Shown piece after piece: positions 1 through 8,668 of a stretch of DNA of 49,718 nt. The notes under the pieces are model-generated. The model made no database searches. It was given only the letters and a program-made list of their open reading frames with translations, and had not been told where the DNA came from. Made by a program: the position numbers and the translations under genes. The DNA lies in contig JAXGTD010000015.1 in the NCBI GenBank assembly GCA_040775095.1, positions 1 to 49,718 on the forward strand, written 5' to 3'. This DNA is from JAXGTD01 sp040775095 (GTDB lineage: Bacteria > Pseudomonadota > Gammaproteobacteria > Chromatiales > Chromatiaceae). Numbering within the stretch: the stretch's first letter is position 1; every line of letters begins with the position of its first letter.

Positions 1-258
1 AGTCCCGATTCCCCACGGCAGACCGCGAAGCCGAATGAGGTGTAGCGCCGCGACATCGGCCGCGTCCGAATCCCGCGGATTTACCAGAAGATGCCCGAGG
101 GTCTCGCGCGGCGCGCGCTTCCGGTGCCAAGACCCGACGCGAGGAGCGACAGGCCAAGATCGGTTTGCTATATATGGGGTCGGGCGCTCGGCCGCCGATG
201 CGAGGCCGAGCGCCCCATTTCAATCCGCCGACGTGCCACAGGCCTAGGAGCCATTCTC
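1..258. other. Upstream region of the aldolase gene
   Basis: No convincing gene is seen in this stretch; the overlapping frames here give low-complexity Arg/Pro/Ala-rich translations. It carries a TATATAT stretch at 169-175 that could serve as a -10 element (no good -35 was found) and a strong inverted repeat at 182-215. A ribosome-binding site AGGAG lies at 246-250 just before the aldolase start. The window begins here, so a gene further upstream may end just outside. Confidence 0.6.
182..215 (+). promoter_or_regulatory. 12-bp perfect inverted repeat, leader hairpin
   Basis: GGGCGCTCGGCC at 182-193 pairs perfectly with GGCCGAGCGCCC at 204-215 around a 10-base loop. It lies about 7 bases after a possible -10 element and 43 bases before the aldolase start codon, so it would be at or near the 5' end of the mRNA. 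It is followed by only a short CATTTC, so it is not a textbook intrinsic terminator. It could be an mRNA-stabilising leader hairpin, an attenuator, or the terminator of a gene outside the window. Confidence 0.5.
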
Positions 259-1311
259 ATGATCGACATCGCGCAAGCGCTTGGTGATGAGGCCGACGAT
301 CTGCTCGGACACGAGAGCAAGGGCATCCCCGGTGCCATGCTGCATCTGCCGGGCCCGGACTTCATCGATCGCGTCATGGCCCAGTCCGACCGCAAACCCG
401 GCGTGCTGCGCAACCTGCAGGCGATGTTCGAGCACGGCCGGCTCGGCGGTACCGGCTACCTGTCCATCCTGCCGGTGGATCAGGGTGTGGAACACTCGGG
501 CGGCGCCTCGTTCGCGCCGAATCCGATCTATTTCGACCCGGCAAACATCGTCGAGCTGGCCATCGAGGGCGGCTGCAACGCGGTGGCCTCGACACTGGGC
601 GTCCTCGGCAGCATCGGCCGACGTTACGCGCACAAGATCCCGTTCCTGGTCAAGCTCAACCACAATGAGATGCTGACCTACCCCGCCATCTACGACCAGA
701 CCCTGTTCGCCAGCGTCGAGCAGGCCTTCGAGATGGGTGCCGCGGCGGTGGGCGCGACGATCTACTTTGGCTCGACGCAATCCCGACGCCAGATCCTGGA
801 GGTGAGCACGGCATTCCAGCGCGCCCACGAGCTGGGGCTGGTCACCGTGCTCTGGGCCTACCTGCGCAACGCCGCCTTCAAGCACGACGGCACCGACTAT
901 CACACCGCCGCGGACCTGACCGGCCAGGCCAATCACCTGGCCGTGACCATCGAGGCCGATATCGTCAAGCAGAAGCAGGCCACCACCGACGGCGGGTACA
1001 CGGCCATCGGATTCGGCAAGACCAGCCCGCTGGTCTATGCGAAGCTCTCGGGCAGCCATCCGATCGACCGCGTGCGCTACCAGGTGGCCAACTGCTACAT
1101 GGGCCGCATTGGCATGATCAACTCCGGCGGTGCATCGTCCGGGGCCAGTGACCTGCACGATGCCGTACGCACGGCGGTGATCAACAAGCGCGCCGGCGGG
1201 ATGGGGATGATCTCCGGGCGCAAGGCGTTCCAGAGGCCGATGGGCGACGGCGTCGCCCTGCTCAATGCCATCCAGGACGTCTATCTGTCCACCGAGGTGA
1301 CGGTCGCCTGA
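259..1311 (+). CDS. fbaB: class I fructose-bisphosphate aldolase (DhnA/FbaB type)
   Basis: This is a 350-residue Schiff-base aldolase of the DhnA/FbaB family, which cleaves fructose-1,6-bisphosphate to two triose phosphates in glycolysis, gluconeogenesis and possibly the Calvin cycle. Family features seen are the N-terminal SILPVDQGVEHS stretch, the VKLNHNE segment, the ADIVKQK region expected to hold the Schiff-base lysine, and the C-terminal NSGGAS phosphate-binding loop. I place the start at the ATG preceded by AGGAG at 246-250. A longer frame begins upstream at 91, but its first 56 residues are Arg-rich, unlike the family, and overlap the leader hairpin. The gene stands alone and converges on a small membrane-protein frame. 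Confidence 0.9.
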   Translation: MIDIAQALGDEADDLLGHESKGIPGAMLHLPGPDFIDRVMAQSDRKPGVLRNLQAMFEHGRLGGTGYLSILPVDQGVEHSGGASFAPNPIYFDPANIVELAIEGGCNAVASTLGVLGSIGRRYAHKIPFLVKLNHNEMLTYPAIYDQTLFASVEQAFEMGAAAVGATIYFGSTQSRRQILEVSTAFQRAHELGLVTVLWAYLRNAAFKHDGTDYHTAADLTGQANHLAVTIEADIVKQKQATTDGGYTAIGFGKTSPLVYAKLSGSHPIDRVRYQVANCYMGRIGMINSGGASSGASDLHDAVRTAVINKRAGGMGMISGRKAFQRPMGDGVALLNAIQDVYLSTEVTVA

Positions 1312-1589
1312 TTCCTTCGGCGCGCGCGCACACCACGGCCGCCCACGGGGGCGCGCCGGGGGGAGCCAGACGAACAACGCGACACGGCCTGGCGATTCAC
1401 CGGCACCAATACGCGGCGTGGGGGCGCACGCCAGCGCCGGCGCTCTACCCCGCTGCGCCTGATCCGTCGGCGACGGAGCGTCGACAGAAATCGCGGGACC
1501 TGCTCGGCAACCGCGGCCAACAGACCGAGCAACGCGTACAAGCCAGACAGGAACAGCATCAACACGAACAGGTTGGTGGTTTCGTCCAT
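1281..1589 (-). CDS. small single-pass membrane protein, function unknown
   Basis: I do not recognise this family. The frame encodes 102 residues starting MDETTNLF, with a clear hydrophobic segment at about residues 6-27 followed by a very Arg-rich tail. A good ribosome-binding site, GGAGG, lies just upstream of the ATG. The last 31 bases overlap the 3' end of the aldolase gene on the opposite strand. The N-terminal third looks like real protein, but the Arg-rich remainder is what a random high-GC frame gives, so the gene may be shorter or absent. Confidence 0.4.
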   Translation of the reverse strand: MDETTNLFVLMLFLSGLYALLGLLAAVAEQVPRFLSTLRRRRIRRSGVERRRWRAPPRRVLVPVNRQAVSRCSSGSPRRAPVGGRGVRARRRNQATVTSVDR

Positions 1590-1747
1590 CGTCGCCTCCG
1601 GGGTTTCTCGGGGATGGCGACCTAAGCCTGCACCTGGCGGTGACTCAGTACGCGAGTCCACCCCCGCGTCCGCCCTGAAATCAGCGTTCGCTCAACGCGA
1701 GCCCCGGTCGAACAGGCACTGGCGAGCGCGCGGTGCCGCCGCGCGGC

Positions 1748-3616
1748 TCAGAACCTGGGTGGAAGCTGCCCCGCCGGGGCCGGCGAGCCAGGAAACAGGG
1801 GACGCAGCGGTTGATGGATCGGCAGCAGCGGCGGGGCTGCCCGCGCGGCGCTCCCCGAGGACGACGGGGCCGCGTGCGCCTCGCGCATTGATGCACGCTC
1901 AAGGGCCGCGCCCTCGTCGCCGGCGATCCCTTCCCCGTCGATGCTCGCGACCCGTAGCGCGGCAGGCGCCGGTGCCGGATCGATCTCCGGATCCGTGGTC
2001 GGATGCTCTTCGGGTGGCGGTGCGGGAAATGCGATCCGCGGGGGATGCGCGGGTCCGCCCATGACGGCAAGCAACGCATCGTCGCGCTGGTAGATGTCGC
2101 TTCGGAAGCCCACGCGTCCGGCCTCGTCCGCAACGGCGGTCAGATAATAGATCAGCACCGGCAGATGCTCGTCGAGATTGACGTAACGCGTACTGCCACG
2201 TTCAACGACGCGATCGACCTCGGTCTCGGTCCAGCCCGGCTTGTTCAACAGGCGCTCGGCGAACACGAGCGGATCCTTCACCCGGATGCAGCCATGGCTG
2301 TATGCGCGCTCGCTGCGGGCAAACAGGTGCCTGCTCGGCGTATCGTGCAGATAGATGGCGTGCCCATTGGGAAACATGAACTTGACCTGGCCGAGCGCAT
2401 TGTTCGATCCGGGCGGCTGGACAATTCGATAGCGGCGGTGGTCGGATGCGTCAGAGGTCGACACGCGCCTGCCGGTGCGCCGGTCGACCACCTGGTACCG
2501 GCTTGAAACGGATCCCATCGTCTTCTGGATCGACGCCGGCACCGTCCAGGTCGGATTGAAGACGATGTGCTCCATCTCGTCACGGAACATCGGCGTCTGG
2601 TCCGTGGTGGTGCCAACGATCGTTCGCGTCGTCCAGTCAACCTTGCCGTTGCGGATCAGATCGAGCCGGAACGCCGCGACGTCGACAAACACAAAGTCGT
2701 CCGGCAGACTGTTATAGAGCCAGCGCATGCGTTCCATGTTGGCGCGGATCTTGGCGAGACGCACCTCGACCGGCTCGTTGAGCGCATCCAGGGTCCGCGG
2801 GCCAATCACGCCGTCGCTATCCAGGCCGCAGCGGCGCTGGAAACCCTTTACGGACTCGGCCAAGGCGGGTTCGAAGAGCGGATCGGAAGCGGGGACATCC
2901 GCCCGGTAACCATCGGTGAGCGCGAGGCGTTCGCGGATCAGGGGCACGCGCGAATCACGTAGCCCCACGTGGAGGTTGGCCCCCGGCGGGATGGCCGTCC
3001 AGTCGCCGCGTTCGGCAATGGCGAGATAACGCTGATAGCCGCGCTTGAGGTTGCGGTAGAAGAACGGCCTTGGCACCAGGGCGTCGACGTGGGCGGCCAG
3101 ATCCGGCGCCGCGAGCGAGCCGGCGAGATCTGCCTTGAGCCCATCCGGGTCCACAGCCGGCGTGAAATTCTGTCCCCGGTTGATGCGCCTGGGGTCGTAC
3201 TTGCCAAAACGGGAGTGGTGGATATAGCGCAGCAGCGCGTCGCTCAGATCGATATCCGCCTTCGCGCGCTCGGCCCCGGCGAGGCGGCCGAGCCCGCCGG
3301 CATCCAGGAGGGCACGGATCTCATCGGCACGAAAGTCCGACGGATCAAACCCATCGAAGCGACTCTCCCGGGCGAGCTTCAGCATCGAGCGGGCGCGCTG
3401 GTCGTCCCAGGCATCGTTCCAATTCCGCTCCAAATAGAGCTCCGCAAGCAGGCGTCCCGAAAACAACCCTTGGCCGGCCGATGGGGTCTGTGTCCCGTCG
3501 AGCAGCGGCTCGAGGCGCTCGCGCAACCGCCCGTCGGCGGCGAGTGGCTCGACGGCGAACAACGTTGCCAGAACCAACAGGGACGTCAACAGACGAGTGC
3601 GGCCGGCGAGCAACAT
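1748..3616 (-). CDS. ldtD: L,D-transpeptidase, YcbB/LdtD family, with Pro-rich tail
   Basis: This periplasmic enzyme forms 3-3 cross-links in peptidoglycan. The 622-residue protein has an N-terminal signal sequence (hydrophobic LLTSLLVLATLFAVEP), a YcbB-type scaffold domain, a peptidoglycan-binding domain at roughly residues 225-285, and a YkuD catalytic domain. The catalytic motif reads SHGCIR with Cys443 and His441, and an upstream histidine sits at 424. From about residue 520 to the end there is a Pro/Ala/Glu-rich, probably disordered tail of about 100 residues, not typical of YcbB. I chose the ATG at 3616 because it gives a signal peptide and has TGAGG upstream; a longer frame to 3865 adds an implausible leader and would run into the spoVR stop. 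Confidence 0.9.
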   Translation of the reverse strand: MLLAGRTRLLTSLLVLATLFAVEPLAADGRLRERLEPLLDGTQTPSAGQGLFSGRLLAELYLERNWNDAWDDQRARSMLKLARESRFDGFDPSDFRADEIRALLDAGGLGRLAGAERAKADIDLSDALLRYIHHSRFGKYDPRRINRGQNFTPAVDPDGLKADLAGSLAAPDLAAHVDALVPRPFFYRNLKRGYQRYLAIAERGDWTAIPPGANLHVGLRDSRVPLIRERLALTDGYRADVPASDPLFEPALAESVKGFQRRCGLDSDGVIGPRTLDALNEPVEVRLAKIRANMERMRWLYNSLPDDFVFVDVAAFRLDLIRNGKVDWTTRTIVGTTTDQTPMFRDEMEHIVFNPTWTVPASIQKTMGSVSSRYQVVDRRTGRRVSTSDASDHRRYRIVQPPGSNNALGQVKFMFPNGHAIYLHDTPSRHLFARSERAYSHGCIRVKDPLVFAERLLNKPGWTETEVDRVVERGSTRYVNLDEHLPVLIYYLTAVADEAGRVGFRSDIYQRDDALLAVMGGPAHPPRIAFPAPPPEEHPTTDPEIDPAPAPAALRVASIDGEGIAGDEGAALERASMREAHAAPSSSGSAARAAPPLLPIHQPLRPLFPGSPAPAGQLPPRF

Positions 3617-3832
3617 GACGATGGGCCTCAGGTGCCAATAAAGATGGAGCGTCGAGGCGGCGCCGGGCGAATTGTTCGAGGGGTGAACGGGGTGTGCCGG
3701 TACCGTTTGGAAACGCCGCCAGACTATACTGGAACGCGGCCCGTAACGCATCTGGGGCCAGACCGCCCGGCCGGCGATCACCCGCCGCGCCACCCGGGCC
3801 ACGAGCGCCTTCCCAGACCCACTGCCAACACG

Positions 3833-3856
3833 CACCGGCGCCGGTGTCGGCACCGG
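3833..3856 (-). other. nested inverted repeats just after the spoVR stop
   Basis: CACCGGCGCCGGTG at 3833-3846 is a perfect 14-base palindrome. CCGGTG at 3841-3846 also pairs with CACCGG at 3851-3856 around a four-base loop. The second hairpin begins 3 bases past the spoVR stop codon on the minus strand. There is no T-tract, so this is not a standard intrinsic terminator, but it could form the 3' end structure of the prkA-yeaH-spoVR message. Confidence 0.35.
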
Positions 3857-3858
3857 GC

Positions 3859-5352
3859 TCAGCACTCTCCGATCAACTGGACCCGGCCGGTCTCGTCGAC
3901 GGATTCCAGCCGGACATCGAAGCCCCAGAGTCGGTGGATATGCAGCAGCATCTCCTCGACGGAGTCACCGAGCGGGCGACGGTTGTAGCGGAAGTGTCGC
4001 AGCGTCAGGGAACGGTCTCCGCGCAGGTCGACGTCATAGACCTGGATGTTGGGTTCGCGGCTGCCAAGATTGTACTGGTCCGCCAGCGCCTGGCGTAGTT
4101 TTCGATAACCAGCCTCCTCGTGGATGGCGGTGATCTCCAGGGTATCCTCACGCTCGTCGTCGCAGACCGCGAACATCCGCAGGTCGCGCATCAGGCCCGG
4201 CGACAGATATTGCGCGATGAAGCTCTCGTCCTTGAAATTGCGCATTGCGAACGGAAGCACCTTGAGCCAGTCCTGGCCGGCAATGTCGGGGAACCAGTAG
4301 CGGTCCTCGTCACTGGGCTCTTCGCAGATGCGGCGAATGTCACGCATCATCGCAAACCCCAGGGCATAAGGATTGATACCGCTGTAGTACGGGGCATCGA
4401 AAGGGGGCTGGAAGACCACATTGGTGTGCGACTGCAGCACCTCGATCATGAACCCATCGCTGACATAGCCCTGATCGTACAGCCGATTCAACAGCGTGTA
4501 GTGCCAGAACGTCGCCCATCCTTCATTCATGACCTGGGTCTGACGCTGCGGGTAGAAATACTGCCCGATCTTGCGCACAATCCGCACCACCTCCCGTTGC
4601 CATGGCTCCAGCAACGGCGCGTTCTTCTCGATGAAGTAGAGCAGATTCTCCTGCGGTTCCTCGGGGAAACGGCGCTTCTCGCGAAGGATCTCCGTATCCG
4701 CCTCCAGCGGCAAGGTGCGCCACAGGTCGTTGACCTGGGACTGCAGATAGGACGCGCGCTCCTGCTGACGGCGCTTCTCCTCGGCCATGGACAGCGGCGA
4801 CGGGCGCTTGTAACGGTCGACCCCGTAGTTCATCAGCGCATGACAGGAGTCGAGCAGGAGCTCCACCTCCTCGGCCCCGTAGCGCTCTTCGCATTCGGCG
4901 ATAAAGTTCCTGGCGAAGACCAGATAGTCGATGATCGCGTCGGCGCTGGTCCAGGTCTGGAAGAGGTAATTTCCCTTGAAGAAGCTGTTGTGCCCATAGC
5001 AGGCGTGCGCGATGACCAGGGCCTGCATCGGCAGCGTATTCTCTTCCATCAGATACGCGATGCAGGGATCGGAGTTGATGACGATCTCGTAGGCCAGGCC
5101 CATTTGGCCGCGGCGATAGGTCTGCTCGGTCATGACGAATTGCTTGCCGAACGACCAATGCTGATAGTTGATCGGCAGCCCCACCGACGAATAGGCATCG
5201 ATCATCTGCTCCGATGCAATGACCTCAATCTGGTTGGCGTAGGTGTCGAGACCAAATTCGTTGTGCGCAATCCGCGCGATCTCCTTATCGAATCGCTCCA
5301 ACAGCGGGAAATTCCATTCAGAAGAGTCCGAAATGATCTTGCCCATACCCAT
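3859..5352 (-). CDS. spoVR: SpoVR/YcgB family protein
   Basis: This 497-residue protein covers the SpoVR/YcgB family end to end, from the N-terminal region around NYQHWSFGK through the HACYGHN histidine-rich segment to the C-terminal RYNRRPL region. The biochemical role of SpoVR is not settled; in enterobacteria YcgB belongs to the stationary-phase and nitrogen-stress set with YeaG and YeaH. Its ATG overlaps the yeaH stop by one base (TGATG) and has an AGGAGG site upstream, so translation is probably coupled. The HxxxxH-type clusters suggest metal binding, which is an inference. Confidence 0.93.
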   Translation of the reverse strand: MGMGKIISDSSEWNFPLLERFDKEIARIAHNEFGLDTYANQIEVIASEQMIDAYSSVGLPINYQHWSFGKQFVMTEQTYRRGQMGLAYEIVINSDPCIAYLMEENTLPMQALVIAHACYGHNSFFKGNYLFQTWTSADAIIDYLVFARNFIAECEERYGAEEVELLLDSCHALMNYGVDRYKRPSPLSMAEEKRRQQERASYLQSQVNDLWRTLPLEADTEILREKRRFPEEPQENLLYFIEKNAPLLEPWQREVVRIVRKIGQYFYPQRQTQVMNEGWATFWHYTLLNRLYDQGYVSDGFMIEVLQSHTNVVFQPPFDAPYYSGINPYALGFAMMRDIRRICEEPSDEDRYWFPDIAGQDWLKVLPFAMRNFKDESFIAQYLSPGLMRDLRMFAVCDDEREDTLEITAIHEEAGYRKLRQALADQYNLGSREPNIQVYDVDLRGDRSLTLRHFRYNRRPLGDSVEEMLLHIHRLWGFDVRLESVDETGRVQLIGEC

Positions 5353-6623
5353 CAGGCCTCCTGTCGTTTGAACAACTCCCGGAAGACCGGGTAGATGTCA
5401 TCGGTACCGTCGATCTGCTCCATCGCGAAATGTCGATGCATTGCCTTGACGTCCTGGTAGGCGAACCAGAGACTCTGGTGCTGCCGGGGCGTGATCTCGA
5501 CATAGGCGTAGTAGCGCATCAAAGGCATCAGCTTCTGAACGAGAAGCTCTCGGCAGATACTCGAATCGGAGTCCCAGTTATCGCCATCCGAGGCCTGCGC
5601 CGCGTAGATATTCCAGGTCGAGGAGTCATAGCGCTCCGTGATCACGTCGTAGGCCAGGTTGAGGGCACTGCTCACGACGGTGCCACCGGTCTCGCGCGAG
5701 TAGAAGAACTCCTGCTCGTCGACCTCCTGGGCGATGGTATGGTGGCGGATGAAAACGACCTCGATCTTGTCGTAGTTTCGCTGCAGAAACAGATACAACA
5801 GGATAAAGAAGCGCTTGGCCAGATTCTTTCGCACCTGGTCCATGGAGCCGGACACGTCCATGATGCACAGCATCACGGCCTTGCTGGTCGGCTCCGGTTG
5901 TTTGACATAGGACTGATAGCGCAGATCGAAGCTGTCGATGAAGGGCAGCGCCGCGATCCGCGTCTTGAGCCGATCGATCTCCTCGCGCAACGCCACCACG
6001 GGGGTATCGGTCTCGCTGGCGCCGCCCGCGAGCAGGGCCGCCAATTCCTCCTCAAGCGCGCGGATGCGGGCGCGATGCGGCGCGCCCAACGCGGTGCGCC
6101 GGGCGATGGCGCCCTTGAGCGAACGCACGACGTCGATGTTGCTCGGCGGCCCCTCGGTGGCGTAGCCGGCACGGATCGTCTTGAACTCCGTGGTGCCCAT
6201 CAACTGGTTGCGCACGAGGTTCGGCAGCTCGAGGTCATCGAACAGCAGATCCATGAACTCCTCGCGCGAGAGCTCGAAGACGAAGTCGTCCTCCCCGCGG
6301 CCGCCCTTTCCCGCCTGTCCCTGCCCCGACCCGCCACCGGCACCACCCTCGGGACGTTCCACTCGATCACCGCTGAGGAAATCCCGGTTGCCAGGATGGA
6401 CCATCTCCCGCTTACCCCCCGGACCGTGGTGAAACACCGGCTCGGAGATATCCTTCGACGGAATACCAACCTTCTCGCCACCGTCGATGTCGGTGATACT
6501 GCGCCGATTGACGGCATCGGACACCGCGCGCTTGAGCTGTGACTTGTAGCGCTTCAGGAAGCGCTGCCGGTTCACCGTGCTCTTGTTCTTCGAGCTGACG
6601 CGTCGGTCGATGAAGTGGGACAT
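5352..6623 (-). CDS. yeaH: YeaH/YhbH family protein (DUF444)
   Basis: This 423-residue protein belongs to the YeaH/YhbH family, which travels with PrkA kinase and SpoVR. The N-terminal third is basic (SKNKSTVNRQRFLKRYK), followed by a Gly-rich linker at about 95-112. The C-terminal half is a von Willebrand A-like domain with the metal-site signature D256-S258-S260. YeaH is thought to act with PrkA in general stress or starvation responses; the exact partner substrate is unknown. It is the middle gene of the prkA-yeaH-spoVR operon, 122 bases after prkA and overlapping spoVR by one base. Confidence 0.93.
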   Translation of the reverse strand: MSHFIDRRVSSKNKSTVNRQRFLKRYKSQLKRAVSDAVNRRSITDIDGGEKVGIPSKDISEPVFHHGPGGKREMVHPGNRDFLSGDRVERPEGGAGGGSGQGQAGKGGRGEDDFVFELSREEFMDLLFDDLELPNLVRNQLMGTTEFKTIRAGYATEGPPSNIDVVRSLKGAIARRTALGAPHRARIRALEEELAALLAGGASETDTPVVALREEIDRLKTRIAALPFIDSFDLRYQSYVKQPEPTSKAVMLCIMDVSGSMDQVRKNLAKRFFILLYLFLQRNYDKIEVVFIRHHTIAQEVDEQEFFYSRETGGTVVSSALNLAYDVITERYDSSTWNIYAAQASDGDNWDSDSSICRELLVQKLMPLMRYYAYVEITPRQHQSLWFAYQDVKAMHRHFAMEQIDGTDDIYPVFRELFKRQEA

Positions 6624-6745
6624 AAGTGACTCTGTGCGATCGGGCGCCGATTGACGGGACGTTTTCTACCAGACGGATGACTCGCGAACAACAGGGCCGG
6701 ATGGCGGCGGGGCGGGCAGGCATCCGCCCCCCGGCGCGCGACCGA

Positions 6746-8668
6746 CTACTGCGACTTGCGCACGCGCAGATACCACTCCGAAAGCAGCCTGACCTGCTTG
6801 GCCGTGTAACCCTTTTCCACCATCCGGTCGACGAACTGCTCGTGCTTCTTCTTCTCGTCCACGGACGCCTTCGTGTTGAACGAGATCACCGGCAGCAACT
6901 CTTCAGTATTCGAGAACATCTTCTTCTCGATGACGATGCGCAGCTTCTCGTAGCTCGTCCAGCGCGGATTGGCGCCATTATTGTTGGCGCGGGCCCGCAG
7001 CACGAAGTTGACGATCTCATTGCGAAAGTCTTTCGGGTTCGAGATCCCGGCGGGCTTCTCAATCTTCTCGAGCTCGTCGTTCAGGGATGCGCGGTTCATC
7101 ATCTCACCGGTATCCGGGTCGCGATATTCCTGATCCTGGATCCAATAGTCGGCGTAGGTCACATAGCGATCGAAGATGTTTTGCCCGTATTCGGCATAGG
7201 ACTCCAGGTAGGCGGTCTGCAGCTCTTTGCCAATGAACTCCGCGTAGCGCGGGGCCAGATACTGCTTCAGGTACCCCAGATAGCGATCCTGGACCTCCTG
7301 GGGCAGGTGCTCCCGGATGATCTGCTTTTCGAGTACGTAGAGCAGGTGCACCGGGTTGGCAGCAACCTCGGAGTGGTCGAAATTGAACACCTGCGACAGG
7401 ATCTTGAACGCGAAGCGCGTGGAGATCCCGGACATGCCCTCGTCGACACCGGCGTAGTCGCGATACTCCTGCACCGACTTGGCCTTCGGATCGGTATCCT
7501 TCAGATTCTCGCCATCGTAGACGCGCATCTTCGAGAAGATGCTCGAATTCTCTGGTTCCTTGATGCGCGTCAGCACGGAGAACTGCGCCATCATCTCGAG
7601 CGTTCCCGGCGCGCACGGGGCCTTATTCAGCGTGCTGTGGCGCAGCAGCTTGTCATAGATATGCCGTTCTTCGGTCACCCGCAGGCAATAGGGTACCTTG
7701 ACGATGTAGACCCGATCGAGGAACGCCTCGTTGTTCTTGTTGTTGCGGAACGACTGCCACTCCGATTCGTTCGAGTGGGCCAGGATGATGCCTTGGAAGG
7801 GGATCGCCGAAAGGCCCTCGGTGGGGTTGTAGTTGCCCTCCTGGGTGGCCGTCAGCAGCGGATGCAGCACCTTGATCGGTGCCTTGAACATCTCCACGAA
7901 TTCCATCAGGCCCTGGTTGGCCCGGCACAGCGCACCCGAATAGCTGTAGGCGTCGGCATCGTTTTGCGCGAAGCGCTCGAGCTGGCGGATGTCCACCTTG
8001 CCCACGAGTGACGAGATGTCCTGGTTGTTTTCGTCGCCGGGCTCGGTCTTGGCCACGGCGACCTGCTCGAGGATCGACGGATAGAGCTTGACGACGCGGA
8101 ACTTGGTGATGTCGCCGTTATAGTCCTGCAGCCGCTTCACGGCCCACGGGGACATGATGGTACGCAGGCAACGGGTGGGGATGCCGTAGTCCTCTTCCAG
8201 GATCGGCCCGTCCTCTTCGGGTGAGAAGAGACTGAGCGGCGACTCGAACACGGGCGAGCCCTTGATCGCGTAGAAGGGCACGTGTTGCATCAACTCCTTG
8301 AGCTTTTCGGCCAGCGACGACTTGCCGCCCCCGACCGGCCCGAGCAGGTAGAGGATCTGCTTTCGCTCCTCCAGGCCCTGCGCGGAGTGCTTCAGGTAGG
8401 AAACCAGATGCTCGATCGCCTCCTCCATGCCATAGAACTCGGAGAAGGCCGGGTATCGCCTGATCACCTTGTTCTGGAATATCCGGCTCAGGCGCGGGTC
8501 GTCGTGGGTATCCACGATCTCGGGTGCGCCAATGGCGGTCAGCAGCCGTTCGGCGGCGCCGGCATAGGCCATCGGATCGCGCTTGCACAGCTGTAAGTAC
8601 TCATCGAGGCTCATGTCCTCCTCGCGGGAGGACTCGTACCTCGCCTGGTAACGCTCGAAGATCGACAT
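6746..8668 (-). CDS. prkA: PrkA family serine protein kinase (YeaG)
   Basis: This 640-residue protein is a full-length PrkA/YeaG, an AAA+ ATPase fused to a C-terminal kinase-like region. The Walker A loop GPVGGGKS is at 110-117. In bacteria it is linked to stationary phase, nitrogen starvation and sporulation-type responses, and protease activity has also been reported for the Bacillus protein. It heads the three-gene stress operon with yeaH and spoVR. A GAGG ribosome-binding site sits within a 10-base palindrome, GAGGTACCTC, at 8672-8681, just upstream of the start. Confidence 0.95.
   Translation of the reverse strand: MSIFERYQARYESSREEDMSLDEYLQLCKRDPMAYAGAAERLLTAIGAPEIVDTHDDPRLSRIFQNKVIRRYPAFSEFYGMEEAIEHLVSYLKHSAQGLEERKQILYLLGPVGGGKSSLAEKLKELMQHVPFYAIKGSPVFESPLSLFSPEEDGPILEEDYGIPTRCLRTIMSPWAVKRLQDYNGDITKFRVVKLYPSILEQVAVAKTEPGDENNQDISSLVGKVDIRQLERFAQNDADAYSYSGALCRANQGLMEFVEMFKAPIKVLHPLLTATQEGNYNPTEGLSAIPFQGIILAHSNESEWQSFRNNKNNEAFLDRVYIVKVPYCLRVTEERHIYDKLLRHSTLNKAPCAPGTLEMMAQFSVLTRIKEPENSSIFSKMRVYDGENLKDTDPKAKSVQEYRDYAGVDEGMSGISTRFAFKILSQVFNFDHSEVAANPVHLLYVLEKQIIREHLPQEVQDRYLGYLKQYLAPRYAEFIGKELQTAYLESYAEYGQNIFDRYVTYADYWIQDQEYRDPDTGEMMNRASLNDELEKIEKPAGISNPKDFRNEIVNFVLRARANNNGANPRWTSYEKLRIVIEKKMFSNTEELLPVISFNTKASVDEKKKHEQFVDRMVEKGYTAKQVRLLSEWYLRVRKSQ

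Noticed and set aside
4120..5394. 424-codon plus-strand frame opposite spoVR
   Set aside because: It is antisense to a full-length family member and shares no features with known proteins.
6626..8011. 461-codon plus-strand frame opposite prkA
   Set aside because: It is antisense to prkA; hydrophobic Leu/Val-rich translations are typical opposite such genes.
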